Assembly: GCF_014649115.1 (NCBI RefSeq) | Contig: NZ_BMSK01000005.1 | Span: 186,001 to 250,000, forward strand | Direction of reading: 5' to 3' | Source of the DNA: Streptomyces eurythermus | GTDB taxonomy: Bacteria; Actinomycetota; Actinomycetes; Streptomycetales; Streptomycetaceae | DNA length: 64,000 nt | Part shown: piece after piece, positions 24,973 through 33,785 of the stretch | Layout of the letters: each line of letters opens with the position of its first letter | Numbering within the stretch: the stretch's first letter is position 1 | Position numbers and translations under genes: made by a program | Notes under the pieces: model-generated | The model's database searches: none | What the model was told of the DNA's origin: nothing | Seen by the model: only the letters and a program-made list of their open reading frames with translations

Positions 24973-25018
24973 CCCTGCCGTCCCCTCTTCATCGCTTGCC
25001 TCCGCTCCCTCGCTCACG

Positions 25019-26227
25019 TCAGCTCGCACCGGCCCCGCTCGGCTCGGCCGCGCGGGCGGCCGGCGGCGGGGCCAGGGGGTGCTCCGGGGCGTCGTCGAGG
25101 TACTGGTAGGCGTACGCGGCCGAGGCCATCGTCATGTGGTGGTGCCAGCCCGGGAAGGAGCGGCCCTCGAAGTCCAGGACGCCGAGACGGTTCTGCAGGA
25201 CGGACACGGCCGACAGGGCGGCGGTACGGCCCCGCACCAGGGACAGCACCTCGTCCACCGGCCGGTCGGTGAGGCTGGTGAGCCAGTACCGGGCGGGCAG
25301 CCGGCCGTCCAGGGCGGGCCGCTCCAGGATCCGGTAGGCGCGCGAGCCGCCGTCGGCGCCCGCCAGCTGCGGCAGCCGGACGGTGCCGGTGTAGGTGTGG
25401 ATCGTCACGGCCTTGGTGCGGCCGTCCGGGGCCTGCCGCATCATCACGTGCGGCTGCCGGGCGTGCCGTACGCCCATCAGTCCGCCGACCGTGCGCACGG
25501 TCGGCGTGTGCCGGCCGACGAGCACGACCTGGCCGGGATCGACCTCGGCCAGCACGTCCAGCCGCTCCCGGGCCAGCCCGACGAGCACTCCGGCGGCGTC
25601 GTCGCACCGGGTCAGGTCCAGCACCCAGGGCAGCCCGGCGACGTGCGGCAGCGTGACCGCGTCCGCGGCGTAGTCGAGGACGTAGGCACCGACCGGGCGC
25701 TCCTTCTCCCCCTCGGGTATCCGGGCCCGCCGCCGGCGCTCCGGGTCGCCGTCCCAGGGGCCGCTGAGCACCAGGCTCCAGTCGACCGGGAAGGCTCCCT
25801 GGGCGCCGGCCAGGAACAGGCCGAGCGCGCGCTGGCAGTTGACGGTCTGCCGGGTCGCCGGGTCCACCCGGCGGTGCACGCCCACCGAGTGCTCGCCGTT
25901 CTTCGGGATGACCAGCTCGGCGACCGTCCAGGCGTAGGGCGACGCCGTCGCGGCCACCCGCCGGGCCAGTACGCGGCGCACCGGACGCCAGTCCCAGGAG
26001 CTGGCGTTGATGAACTGGTGCAGCCCGCGCAGCGCCGCGGCGGGTAAAAAGTCCTCCTGGGCCATCCGCCGCGGTGTCTTCTTACCGGAGCCCTGGAGCA
26101 GGGCCCACAGATAGGCCCGGGCCCAGCGGTGCTGCTCCACTCGGTGAAGTGATCTGAATATGTCCTCCACAAAGCTCTGGATACGCGGACCGTCGCTCGT
26201 TGCCATGCGCGTCTCACTCGACGACAT
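25019..26227 (-). CDS. IS701-type transposase homologue with degenerate active site (402 aa)
   Basis: Sequence layout follows the IS701/DDE family (NCQRALGLFLAG, DFEGRSFPGWHHHMTMA), but two of three catalytic acids are gone. Where the family has V-D-D-T-G-F before the conserved HSVGV, this protein has AELVIPKNGEHSVGV, and the second block (family A-D-A-G-Y) reads VVLVGRHTP. Only the last Glu (DFEGRS) remains. No terminal inverted repeats or target duplication are seen around it. It carries a TTA codon at residue 61 (26047-26045). ATG 26227 has AGGGGACG upstream. Placement next to the regulator gene suggests a domesticated, probably regulatory DNA-binding protein rather than a mobile element. 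Confidence 0.75.
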   Translation of the reverse strand: MSSSETRMATSDGPRIQSFVEDIFRSLHRVEQHRWARAYLWALLQGSGKKTPRRMAQEDFLPAAALRGLHQFINASSWDWRPVRRVLARRVAATASPYAWTVAELVIPKNGEHSVGVHRRVDPATRQTVNCQRALGLFLAGAQGAFPVDWSLVLSGPWDGDPERRRRARIPEGEKERPVGAYVLDYAADAVTLPHVAGLPWVLDLTRCDDAAGVLVGLARERLDVLAEVDPGQVVLVGRHTPTVRTVGGLMGVRHARQPHVMMRQAPDGRTKAVTIHTYTGTVRLPQLAGADGGSRAYRILERPALDGRLPARYWLTSLTDRPVDEVLSLVRGRTAALSAVSVLQNRLGVLDFEGRSFPGWHHHMTMASAAYAYQYLDDAPEHPLAPPPAARAAEPSGAGAS

Positions 26228-26574
26228 AAACGCTACGTCCCCTCGTATTTCGTAACGCTCAGACTGAGGCCGGTGCATCGTGCATGTGCCCGGGCCACAA
26301 AATACCCTCCGGTGCACAATTCTGTCCGTCGCCCGTACGGTACTTCGCTACTTCCCGTGCCGACCTGGGCAAACGCGGTGGAGTGACGGGTGTGGAGGAC
26401 CGTGGGCAGGGGTCGGAAAATGCCGGTTGACCCAATACTGATAGGCCCGTCTGCCCAAGATCGAGAACGTGTCAAAACTTTATGAACAAAACTTTGAGTG
26501 CGGGCACGCCGATGACCGCCGAAGGCCGGGGGATACCTTCGGCGGTCCGCTCGGGAGGCCGGCGCGGCGTCTGA
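26228..26574. other. Intergenic region upstream of the transposase-like gene
   Basis: 347 bp, less GC-rich than its surroundings. It must contain the promoter of the transposase-like gene and the terminator of the hydrolase gene (26515-26546). I see no coding frame, RNA gene or transposon end in it. Confidence 0.5.
26515..26546 (-). terminator. Terminator downstream of the hydrolase gene
   Basis: An 11-bp perfect inverted repeat (26515-26525 with 26536-26546) lies 29 bp past the hydrolase stop on the minus strand. Confidence 0.6.
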
Positions 26575-27423
26575 TCAGTCGCGCTGTGCCGCCAGGGTGT
26601 CGAGCCAGTTGCCCAGCAGCCCGTGCACGGTGTCCGGCTGGTCGAGATGGACGTTGTGCCCGGCGCCGTCGACCACCGCGTAGGTGGCGTGCGGATAGTG
26701 GTCGAGCAGCTCCAGCTGGTCCCGCCAGCCGACCATGTGATCCTGACGTCCGGTCACCACCAGGTGCGTGCCCTCGTGCGCCTCGAAGCGGGACTCCGGG
26801 GCCTGCCGGAGCAGGTACGCCTTGAGCAGTTCGGCGGCGTCCTCGCGGTGATGGGCGCGGAAGCCGGGCAGCACATGGTCGCGGAAGGCGTTCCATCCCG
26901 CGTCGTCCTGGTACAGCGCGATGCTCGTGAACACCTCGCGGTCGGCCGGGTCGAGCGCGGCCAGTAACGCCTCGTCCCGGGCCAGCACCTGCCGCTCGGG
27001 CAGCGTCCGCTCCCCGCCCGGCTTGACCAGCGGGGCGATCAACGCGGCACCCAGCACCTGCGGGCCGCGCTCGGCGATCAGATGGCGGGCGAGCTGGCCG
27101 CCGTAGGAGATGCCCACGACCGCGAACGGCTCGTCACCGACCACCTTGTCCACGAACCGCAGCACCGCCTCGCCCATGGCCTCCGCCGTGACCGGCCCGG
27201 ACAGCCGGGGCGAGCGCCCGGAGCCGGGCAGGTCGACGTAGAGCCGCCGCCAGCCGCGGCGCGCGGCGAACACGGGTTCCAGCGGCAGCAGGAGCCGGTG
27301 GTCGATGGTGTAGCCGTGCAGCAGCACCACGGGCGTACCGGAGCCGAACTCGACGTGGTGCAGCAGCTGCTGCGCCGGCTTCGGCGTCTCGGCGGTCTCG
27401 GTCGGTCCAGTCTCTTCGGTCAT
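26575..27423 (-). CDS. Alpha/beta hydrolase (282 aa)
   Basis: A serine hydrolase of the alpha/beta fold. Seen are the oxyanion segment VVLLHGYTIDHR, the nucleophile elbow VVGISYGGQLA with the Ser, the Asp in VTGRQDHMVGW, and the His in VDGAGHNVHLDQ. This is the epoxide hydrolase/haloperoxidase-like group, whose substrates are very diverse. The codon at 26967-26965 (residue 153) is TTA, rare in Streptomyces and dependent on bldA tRNA. Start at ATG 27423; the longer frame upstream is low-complexity. It lies downstream of the MFS gene on the same strand. Confidence 0.88.
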   Translation of the reverse strand: MTEETGPTETAETPKPAQQLLHHVEFGSGTPVVLLHGYTIDHRLLLPLEPVFAARRGWRRLYVDLPGSGRSPRLSGPVTAEAMGEAVLRFVDKVVGDEPFAVVGISYGGQLARHLIAERGPQVLGAALIAPLVKPGGERTLPERQVLARDEALLAALDPADREVFTSIALYQDDAGWNAFRDHVLPGFRAHHREDAAELLKAYLLRQAPESRFEAHEGTHLVVTGRQDHMVGWRDQLELLDHYPHATYAVVDGAGHNVHLDQPDTVHGLLGNWLDTLAAQRD

Positions 27424-27451
27424 GGCTCCACAGTCCGGTGATGACAAGGGT

Positions 27452-27488
27452 GGTGAACAAGGCGGGTGAACAAGGGGGGTGAACAAGG
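27452..27488. repeat. Three 13-bp tandem direct repeats before the hydrolase gene
   Basis: GGTGAACAAGG occurs at 27452-27462, 27465-27475 and 27478-27488, a spacing of exactly 13 bp. The array lies 29 bp upstream of the hydrolase start codon. It could be an operator or a simple slippage repeat. Confidence 0.7.
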
Positions 27489-27572
27489 GGGAGAGTGGCG
27501 GTGGGCCGGGAGGGAGGCCGGTACGGCGGTACGGCGGGGAGAGCCGGCCGTCCCCGCCGCCGTACACCGCGC

Positions 27573-28817
27573 CTACGCCACCGGGCGCTTGGCGGGGAAG
27601 CCGTGGCCGCGGGCGAGGACGACGACGGCGATCACCGGCAGCATCAGCAGCAGCACGCTCCACGGCAGCGAGTCGCTGCCGGTCAGGTCGAGCAGCACAC
27701 CGCCGATGACACCGCCGCCCGCCATGGCGACGTTCCACAGCGTCACCAGCATGGCCTGGGCCGCGTCGGCCGCCTTCTCGCCGCCCGCGTCACCGGCCGC
27801 GGTCTGCAGCAGGGTCGGCACCCCGCCCCAGCCCAGGCCCCACAGCACGGCCGCGAGGTAGACGAACGCGGTCTGGTCGGCGAGCACCGCCAGCACCGCG
27901 GCGGACACCGCGACCAGCAGCGAGCTGGCGACCGTCAGCACGCGCAGCCGGTGGTGGATCTGCGCGCCGACGATCCAGATGCTGGCCAGCGAGGCGATGC
28001 CGAACACCAGCAGCACCAGGTCGGTGTTGCCGCCCATGCCGAGGTCGTCGAGGAAGGTGGCGATGTAGGCGTAGATGATGGTGTGCGCCAGGACGAAGAC
28101 CAGCGTCACGAACAGCACCGGCACCACGCCGGGGACCTTCAGGGCGTGCAGCATCTTCGGCCGCTCGCCGCGCTCCTGGCCCGGGTAGTCCGGTACGGCG
28201 GCGGCGATCCACGCCAGCAGGAGGACGGTGAGCGCGGTCATCGCGAGGAAGGCCACGCGCCAGTCGGTCACCTTGCCGAGGAACGTGCCGGCGGGCACGC
28301 CGAGGGAGAGGGCGACGGGGATGCCCGCCATCGCCACCGCGATGGCCCGGCCCTGCAACGGCACCGGGGCCAGCCGGCGCGCGTACCCGGCGAGCAGCGC
28401 CCAGGCCAGGCCCGCCGCGACACCGGCGACGAAGCGCGCCACCATCGTCAGCCCGTACAGGGACGACAGCGCGGTGACGGTGTTGGCGACGGCGAAGCCG
28501 GCCATGGAGGTCAGCAGCAGCCGCTTGCGGCGCCAGCCGGCGGTCGCCGCGGTCAGCGGGATCGCGGTCAGCGCGGTGCCGAGGGCGTAGATGGTGACCG
28601 TCTGCCCGGTCGCGGACTCGCTCACGTTCAGGTCGTCGCTCATGGACGGGAGCAGACCGGCGGGCAGGGTCTCGGTGAGGCTCGTGATGAACACGGCGGT
28701 CGCGAGGGCCAGCAGGGCGAACATGGGCAGCTTCTGCTGCTCGCCGGCGCCCGCCGGGCTCGCCTCGGCGCCGGTCCGCACGGGCGAACCGGCCGCGGTA
28801 TCGGGTGTGGTGCTCAT
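27573..28817 (-). CDS. MFS efflux transporter, DHA1 family (414 aa)
   Basis: A proton-coupled drug/metabolite antiporter. Twelve hydrophobic helices can be followed, with the motif-A-like loop GWRRKRLLLTSMAGFAVANT between helices 2 and 3 and the motif-C-like AMAGIPVALSLGVPAGTFLG in helix 5. The N-terminal 25 residues are cytoplasmic and polar. Similarity is to the AraJ/NepI group. It is a reasonable exporter for the cluster product, but could equally be a generic efflux pump. It lies between the SDR-like and hydrolase genes on the same strand. Confidence 0.9.
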   Translation of the reverse strand: MSTTPDTAAGSPVRTGAEASPAGAGEQQKLPMFALLALATAVFITSLTETLPAGLLPSMSDDLNVSESATGQTVTIYALGTALTAIPLTAATAGWRRKRLLLTSMAGFAVANTVTALSSLYGLTMVARFVAGVAAGLAWALLAGYARRLAPVPLQGRAIAVAMAGIPVALSLGVPAGTFLGKVTDWRVAFLAMTALTVLLLAWIAAAVPDYPGQERGERPKMLHALKVPGVVPVLFVTLVFVLAHTIIYAYIATFLDDLGMGGNTDLVLLVFGIASLASIWIVGAQIHHRLRVLTVASSLLVAVSAAVLAVLADQTAFVYLAAVLWGLGWGGVPTLLQTAAGDAGGEKAADAAQAMLVTLWNVAMAGGGVIGGVLLDLTGSDSLPWSVLLLMLPVIAVVVLARGHGFPAKRPVA

Positions 28818-28927
28818 GGAATGTGCTCCAGGGGTTCGGGGACGGAGTGGGTGAACGCTCGGGGTGGGGCCGGGGAGCCGGGCGCACCGGGCGGCCGGGG
28901 GCTCGTCGGCCGGGTCCGCCGATACGC

Positions 28928-29068
28928 CGTCATGGCCGGGACCGCCGGTTCCGCCGGGCCCTCCGGGAGGCCGTCATGGCCGGGACCGCCGGGACCTCCG
29001 GGCGCGGTCTCCGGTCCGTCGGCCGGGTCCGGTACGTCGGCCAGGTCCGGTATGTCGTCATGGCCGGG
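28928..29068. repeat. GC-rich direct repeats between the MFS and SDR-like genes
   Basis: CGTCATGGCCGGG occurs at 28928-28940, 28972-28984 and 29056-29068, the last overlapping the SDR-like stop. Related ggtccggtacgtcgg and ccgggaccgccgg blocks lie between. The 28818-29057 gap carries no convincing gene. Confidence 0.6.
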
Positions 29069-29600
29069 TCAGACCTCCGTCGACCGGCAGGCGGGCCCCG
29101 GTGGTGAACGTGGCGTCGGTGGCCAGGAAGAGCGCGGCCCGGGCCACCTCCTCGGCGGCGCCGAGACGGCCCAGGGGCGGCAGGGGCACCCCGTCGCCGC
29201 CCGGCGCCTCGATACAGCCCGGCGCCACGGCGTTGACGCGGATGCCCCGGGAGACCAGCTCGTCGGCCAGCGCGTGCACGGCGGCGGGCGAGGGCGCCGG
29301 GGTCATCAGCACGACCGCGCCACCGTCCCTGAGCCGCGGCAGCAGCGGCCGGGCGGTGGCCACGACATCCGCGAACAGCAGGTCGACGACACCGCCGGGC
29401 CTCAGGCAGGCGGTCACGTCGGAAGGCGCGACGACCCGGGCGGCGGAGCCCAGTTCCCCGCCCAGCCGGTCCCGCTCCTTCGCGGTGCGGGCGGTCAGCA
29501 CGACGTGGGCGCCGCCCTCCACCAGACGCTTGGCCACGGCCAGTCCGATGGCGGTGGCCTCTGAGACGACTACGGCCGTCCGGCCCGCGTACTTGGTCAT
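29058..29600 (-). CDS. Short-chain dehydrogenase/reductase-like protein, degenerate (180 aa)
   Basis: The sequence follows the SDR pattern (GRTAVVV, LARTAKER, GIRVNAVAPGCIEAP, LFLATDATFTTGARLPVDGG), but it is about 70 residues shorter than the family norm of 250. The TGxxxGIG cofactor motif is altered to VSEATAIG, and the region that should hold the catalytic Tyr-x-x-x-Lys reads SPAAVHALADEL, lacking both residues. It is probably not a functional oxidoreductase. It may be a decaying gene or a protein with a non-catalytic role. It begins at ATG 29600 and precedes the MFS gene on the same strand. Confidence 0.75.
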   Translation of the reverse strand: MTKYAGRTAVVVSEATAIGLAVAKRLVEGGAHVVLTARTAKERDRLGGELGSAARVVAPSDVTACLRPGGVVDLLFADVVATARPLLPRLRDGGAVVLMTPAPSPAAVHALADELVSRGIRVNAVAPGCIEAPGGDGVPLPPLGRLGAAEEVARAALFLATDATFTTGARLPVDGGLTRP

Positions 29601-29826
29601 GCTGCTTCCTCTTCCTGCGCCGCACCTGCCACAACGGCTCGGTGGAAACGACCTTGCGCCCGGGCGCTTCGGGAAACCTTCGGGACGGCTTACGGCCGGC
29701 TCATGGCCACCCCGGACGGGCTGACGTACGGCTCACGGCCGGCGGCCAGGAGCCCCGGTGATCGGCAAAACCGCTGGTGGGCGGCGCGCGGTCAGGCGAA
29801 CACCCCACCGGATCGGCACCGTGACG

Positions 29827-29832
29827 TACAGT
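29827..29832 (+). promoter_or_regulatory. Probable -10 element of a leaderless transcript
   Basis: TACAGT lies seven bases before ATG 29840, and no Shine-Dalgarno sequence is seen. This spacing fits transcription starting at the A of the start codon. Confidence 0.5.
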
Positions 29833-29839
29833 GACGCAC

Positions 29840-32800
29840 ATGCGGTTTGGGGTGCTCGGCCCACTGACGGTGTGGGACGACGAGGGGGTGGCCGTCAGGG
29901 TTCCCGAGGCGAAGGTCCGGGCGCTGCTCGCCGACCTGCTCGCCCACGACGGCGGACCGGTCTCCGCGGACCGGCTGATCGACGACCTGTGGGGCGACCG
30001 ACCGCCGGGCCGGCCCGTCGGCGCCCTCCAGGCGAAGGTCTCCCAGCTGCGCCGGGTGCTGGGCCGGGACCGGGTCCAGCTCCAGCCGGCCGGTTACCGG
30101 CTGCGGCTGGACGACACCGACGAGGTGGACGCCGTACGGTTCCGCGACCTGGTGGACCGGGCCCGTGCCGTCGAGGCCCCGGACGACCGGGCCGCGCTGC
30201 TCACCGAGGCCCTCGGACTGTGGCGCGGACCGGCCTACGCCGACTTCGCCGACCAGGAGTTCGCGCGCGCGGCGGCACAGCGCCTGACCGACCAGCGGCT
30301 GTCGGTGCTGGAGGAGCAGGCCGAGGCCCGCCTGGCGGCCGGCGAACACGTGCTCCTCGCCGGGGAGCTGGCCGACCTGGTGGCCCGGCACCCGCTGCGG
30401 GAACGGCTGCGCGCGCTGCAGATACGGGCGCTGTACGCGGCCGGCCGGCAGAGCGAGGCCCTCGCGGCTTACGAGGACCTGCGCGCCCGGCTGGTGGCCG
30501 ACCTGGGGGTCGAACCGAGCCCCGAACTCGCCGCGCTGCACCAGGCGGTGCTCCGCCAGGACCCCGCGCTCACGGTCGCGCCGCGCCCCGCCGACGCCGC
30601 TCCCAGGCAGCCCGAGGCGCCCGCCGCGCCCCCGGAACCCGCCGCGCCCCCGGCGCCCGCCCCCTCCAACCTGCCCGCGTCCCTCACCCCCCTCATCGGC
30701 CGCCGCGACGCGCTCGACCGGGTGACCGGACTCCTCGGCGCCGCCCGCCTGGTGACCCTCACCGGCCCCGGCGGCGTGGGCAAGACACGGCTGGCGGTGG
30801 CGGCGGCCGACGCGCTCCTCACCGACGCCTCCGGACTCCCCGACGGCGCCTGGTTCGTGGAGTTCTCCGGCGTCCGCGGCGGGGCCGTCGCCGATCTCGC
30901 CCAGGTCGTCGCCGCGTCCCTCGGCATCAGTGACCACGCGCCCTCCGCCGTACCCGTCTCCGGCACCGGCACCCGGTCCCCCGCGCACCACCTCGCCGCC
31001 GTCCTGCGCGACCGCCGCACCCTGCTCGTCCTCGACAACTGCGAGCACGTCGTGGACGCCGCCGCCGACCTCACCGCCCTGCTCCTGCGCACCGCGCCCG
31101 GTCTGCGCGTGCTGGCCACCAGCCAGGAGCCGCTGGGCCTGCCGGGCGAGGAGGTGTTCCTGGTCGAGCCGCTGCCCACGGACGACGCGGTACGGCTGTT
31201 CACCCAGCGTGCCGCCGCCGCGGCCCCCGGCTTCTCGCTCGCCCCCGACGCCTGCGACGACGCCGAGCGCGCCGCCGTCACCGAGATCTGCCGCCGTCTG
31301 GACGGCATCCCGCTCGCCCTGGAACTGGCGGCGACCCGGGTCCGCGCGCTGGGCGTGCGCGAGCTGGCGGCCCGGCTCGGCGACCGGTTCCAGCTGCTCA
31401 CCTCGGGGCGGCGCGGCGCGCCCGAGCGCCAGCAGACCCTGCGCGCGGTGATCGACTGGAGCTGGGAGCTGCTCAGCGCGCCGGAGCGCATCGTGCTGCG
31501 CCGGCTGGCCGCGTTCAGCGACGGCTGCGACCTGAAGGCGGCCGAGGCGGTGTGCGCGGGCGACGGGGTCGCCTCCGCCGAGGTGCCCGACCTGGTGACG
31601 CGGCTGGTCGACCGGTCCCTGGTGGTGGTCGTGGCCGGGCCCACCGGCCCGCGCTACCGGCTTCTGGAGTCCGTCGCCGCGTACGCCACCGAGCGGCTGC
31701 ACGAGCTGGAGGACCTCGCCGCCGTACGCGACCGGCATCTGCGCCACTACCTCGCGCTCGCCGAACGCGCCGAACCCGAGCTGCGCGGCCCCGGGCAGCG
31801 GTCCTGGCTGGCCCGGCTGGACGCCGAGTCCGGCAATCTGCGCTCCGCCCTGGACGAGGCCGTGCGCCGGGCCGCCGCCGGGGACCCGGCCCAGGCGGCA
31901 CGGCTGGCCACCGCGCTGGCCTGGTGGTGGCTGCTGCGCGGCCGGCTCGCCCAGGCCCGCCGCAGCCTGCGCGCGGTGCTGGACACCACGACGGCCGCCG
32001 ACCGCCGGGAACTGGCTCTGCTGCACGCCGCGTTCGCCCTGCTCACCGGAGACCGCGACCCGGCCACCGCCCTCCCCGACGACACCACCCTCGCCGCCGA
32101 CGGCACCGCCGGGCCCGACCCGGTACGGCGGGCCCGGTCGCTGTGGCTGTGCGCGTACGGCCTGTTCAGCGCGGGCGCGGTGGCCGACAGCGGGGAGCTG
32201 AACGACCGGGCGCTGACGCTGTTCACCGCCGCGGACGACCAGTGGGGCACCGCCGCCGCGCTCGGTCTGCGGGCCACGCTCGCGCTGGTCCGCGGCGACC
32301 TCGCCGGGCTGGGCCGCGACGGCCGGCGCAGCGCCGCGCTCTTCCGCGAACTGGGCGATCGCTGGGGCGAACTCCAGACGGTGTCACCGCTGGCGGCGCT
32401 CGCGGAGATCAAGGGCGAGTACGAGGAGGCGGTCAGCCGCCAGTACGAGGGGCTGCGGATCGCCCGCGAACTGGGCCTCGCGGCCGAGGTGTCGGCCCGG
32501 CTGTCCGGCCTGGGCCGCCTGGCGCTGCTGGCCCACGACTGGGACCGCGCCCGCGACCTGCACGAACAGGCCCGGCGCAGCGCCGCCGAACAGGGCTACA
32601 AATACGGCGAGATCCACGCCGAGATGGGCCTCGCGCTCGGCGCCCGCCGCGCCGGCGACCTGGACGCCGCCGAGGCGCACCTGCGGCATCTGCGCGAGGG
32701 CTACGCCGATGTGTCCTCACAGGCCGGCGACCATCTGGTGCTGGCCGAGCTGGGCTTCGTCGCCGAACTGCGCGGCGACGCGGGCACGGCCGCGGCACAC

Positions 32801-33133
32801 CATCTGCGCGGCCTGGACGTGGCCCGCGCGATAGACGAGCCGCGGGCGCTCGCGCTGTCCCTGGAGGGCCTGGCCGGCGCGGCGGCCCTGCGGGGCACCC
32901 CGTCCGCGGCGGCCTGCGCGGCCCTGCTGCTCGGCGCGGCCGACGCGGCCCGGCGCAGCGTGGGCGCGCCGCTGCCCCCGGCCGAGCGCACCGACGTGGA
33001 CCGTATCGAGCGGGCGGCCCGCGCCACCCTGGGCGACGCGGCCTTCACCCGCTCCTTCACCGCCGGCACCCGCCTGACCCCCGAGGAGGCCCTCGACGAG
33101 GCGACGCCGGCGCTGGAGGACGTCCGCCGGTAG
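29840..33133 (+). CDS. AfsR-type SARP regulator with NB-ARC and TPR-like domains (1097 aa)
   Basis: A large transcriptional activator. The N-terminal winged helix (MRFGVLGPLTVWDDEG to about residue 95) and bacterial transcriptional activation domain (to about 245) are followed by a Pro/Ala-rich linker. An NB-ARC ATPase comes next, with Walker A TLTGPGGVGKTRLAV, kinase 2 RRTLLVLDNCEHVVD and GLPL-like DGIPLALELA. A long helical region with TPR-like repeats (residues 620-1090) ends the protein. A GTG three codons earlier is possible, but ATG 29840 fits a leaderless promoter. It is convergent with the TPR gene and may activate the neighbouring accessory region (inference). Confidence 0.92.
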   Translation: MRFGVLGPLTVWDDEGVAVRVPEAKVRALLADLLAHDGGPVSADRLIDDLWGDRPPGRPVGALQAKVSQLRRVLGRDRVQLQPAGYRLRLDDTDEVDAVRFRDLVDRARAVEAPDDRAALLTEALGLWRGPAYADFADQEFARAAAQRLTDQRLSVLEEQAEARLAAGEHVLLAGELADLVARHPLRERLRALQIRALYAAGRQSEALAAYEDLRARLVADLGVEPSPELAALHQAVLRQDPALTVAPRPADAAPRQPEAPAAPPEPAAPPAPAPSNLPASLTPLIGRRDALDRVTGLLGAARLVTLTGPGGVGKTRLAVAAADALLTDASGLPDGAWFVEFSGVRGGAVADLAQVVAASLGISDHAPSAVPVSGTGTRSPAHHLAAVLRDRRTLLVLDNCEHVVDAAADLTALLLRTAPGLRVLATSQEPLGLPGEEVFLVEPLPTDDAVRLFTQRAAAAAPGFSLAPDACDDAERAAVTEICRRLDGIPLALELAATRVRALGVRELAARLGDRFQLLTSGRRGAPERQQTLRAVIDWSWELLSAPERIVLRRLAAFSDGCDLKAAEAVCAGDGVASAEVPDLVTRLVDRSLVVVVAGPTGPRYRLLESVAAYATERLHELEDLAAVRDRHLRHYLALAERAEPELRGPGQRSWLARLDAESGNLRSALDEAVRRAAAGDPAQAARLATALAWWWLLRGRLAQARRSLRAVLDTTTAADRRELALLHAAFALLTGDRDPATALPDDTTLAADGTAGPDPVRRARSLWLCAYGLFSAGAVADSGELNDRALTLFTAADDQWGTAAALGLRATLALVRGDLAGLGRDGRRSAALFRELGDRWGELQTVSPLAALAEIKGEYEEAVSRQYEGLRIARELGLAAEVSARLSGLGRLALLAHDWDRARDLHEQARRSAAEQGYKYGEIHAEMGLALGARRAGDLDAAEAHLRHLREGYADVSSQAGDHLVLAELGFVAELRGDAGTAAAHHLRGLDVARAIDEPRALALSLEGLAGAAALRGTPSAAACAALLLGAADAARRSVGAPLPPAERTDVDRIERAARATLGDAAFTRSFTAGTRLTPEEALDEATPALEDVRR

Positions 33134-33144
33134 CCCCGGGCCGC

Positions 33145-33675
33145 TCAGACGGTGGCGTCCAGGTCGCGCGCGTACTCCTCGATGGCCCGCCGGTACCGCC
33201 GTACACCGGGGTCCTCGCTGGTGGCGGCGAGCAGGGTGAGCGTCAGGCACATGGCCTCCTCGTGCCGGCCCGTGTTGTACAGGGCCATGGCGAGGAAGGT
33301 CCGCAGGGCCCCGTCGCCGGGGAACTCCGCCACGGCCCGGCGCAGCGTGTCCACCGCCTCCGGGTACCGGCCGAGCACGCGGTAGGTGCTGCCGAGCCCC
33401 AGCAGGGCACCGCGCCGGTCCTCCGCCGACAGCCCGCCGCCCCGCACCGCGCGCTCGTAGAAGGCAACGGCCTCGGCCTCCAGACCGAGCACGTCGTGCG
33501 CCCAGGCGGTCTGGTAGGCCACCTCGGGGTCGTCGGGGTACCGGTCGGCCAGCTCCAGCAGCCGCACCCGGGCCTGCCCGGGATCCCCCTGCCCACGCAG
33601 CCGGACAGCGGCGGCGAGCAGTTCGTCCCTGCCGGGTTCGTTCCTGCCTGGTTCGTCCCTGCCTGGTTCGTCCAT
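33145..33675 (-). CDS. Tetratricopeptide repeat protein (176 aa)
   Basis: At least three TPR-like helix pairs are seen (LLELADRYPDDPEVAYQTAWAH, ALLGLGSTYRVLGRYPEAVDTL, LAMALYNTGRHEEAM). Before them is a short repeated head DEPGRDEPGRNEPGRDE, encoded by near-identical 15-bp units at 33635-33672. This is a protein-interaction scaffold with no known partner. ATG 33675 is preferred; an upstream in-frame start at 33702 adds MAGPYDHRS. Its stop is 12 bp from that of the AfsR-like gene. Confidence 0.85.
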   Translation of the reverse strand: MDEPGRDEPGRNEPGRDELLAAAVRLRGQGDPGQARVRLLELADRYPDDPEVAYQTAWAHDVLGLEAEAVAFYERAVRGGGLSAEDRRGALLGLGSTYRVLGRYPEAVDTLRRAVAEFPGDGALRTFLAMALYNTGRHEEAMCLTLTLLAATSEDPGVRRYRRAIEEYARDLDATV

Positions 33676-33738
33676 GGACCGGTGATCATAGGGCCCGGCC
33701 ACGCGCCCCGCACCGGTCGCCGCCCCCGGGAGACAAAG

Positions 33739-33779
33739 ACCCCCTCACACCAGCGTTTCCGCAGGTGAGAGGGGGTTTT
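33739..33779 (-). terminator. Rho-independent terminator after tRNA-Ala
   Basis: A GC-rich inverted repeat (CCCCCTC arm at 33740-33747, GAGGGGG arm at 33769-33775, with further pairing inside) lies seven bases downstream of the tRNA on the minus strand. Confidence 0.75.
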
Positions 33780-33785
33780 GGGAAG

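Noticed and set aside
25019..26227. An active insertion sequence
   Set aside because: No terminal inverted repeats, no target duplication, and two catalytic acids missing; kept as a transposase-like gene.
29792..32026. Minus-strand frame of 744 codons opposite the AfsR-like gene
   Set aside because: The plus strand has BTAD and NB-ARC motifs in the right order; the minus frame is Gly/Gln/Arg-rich shadow.
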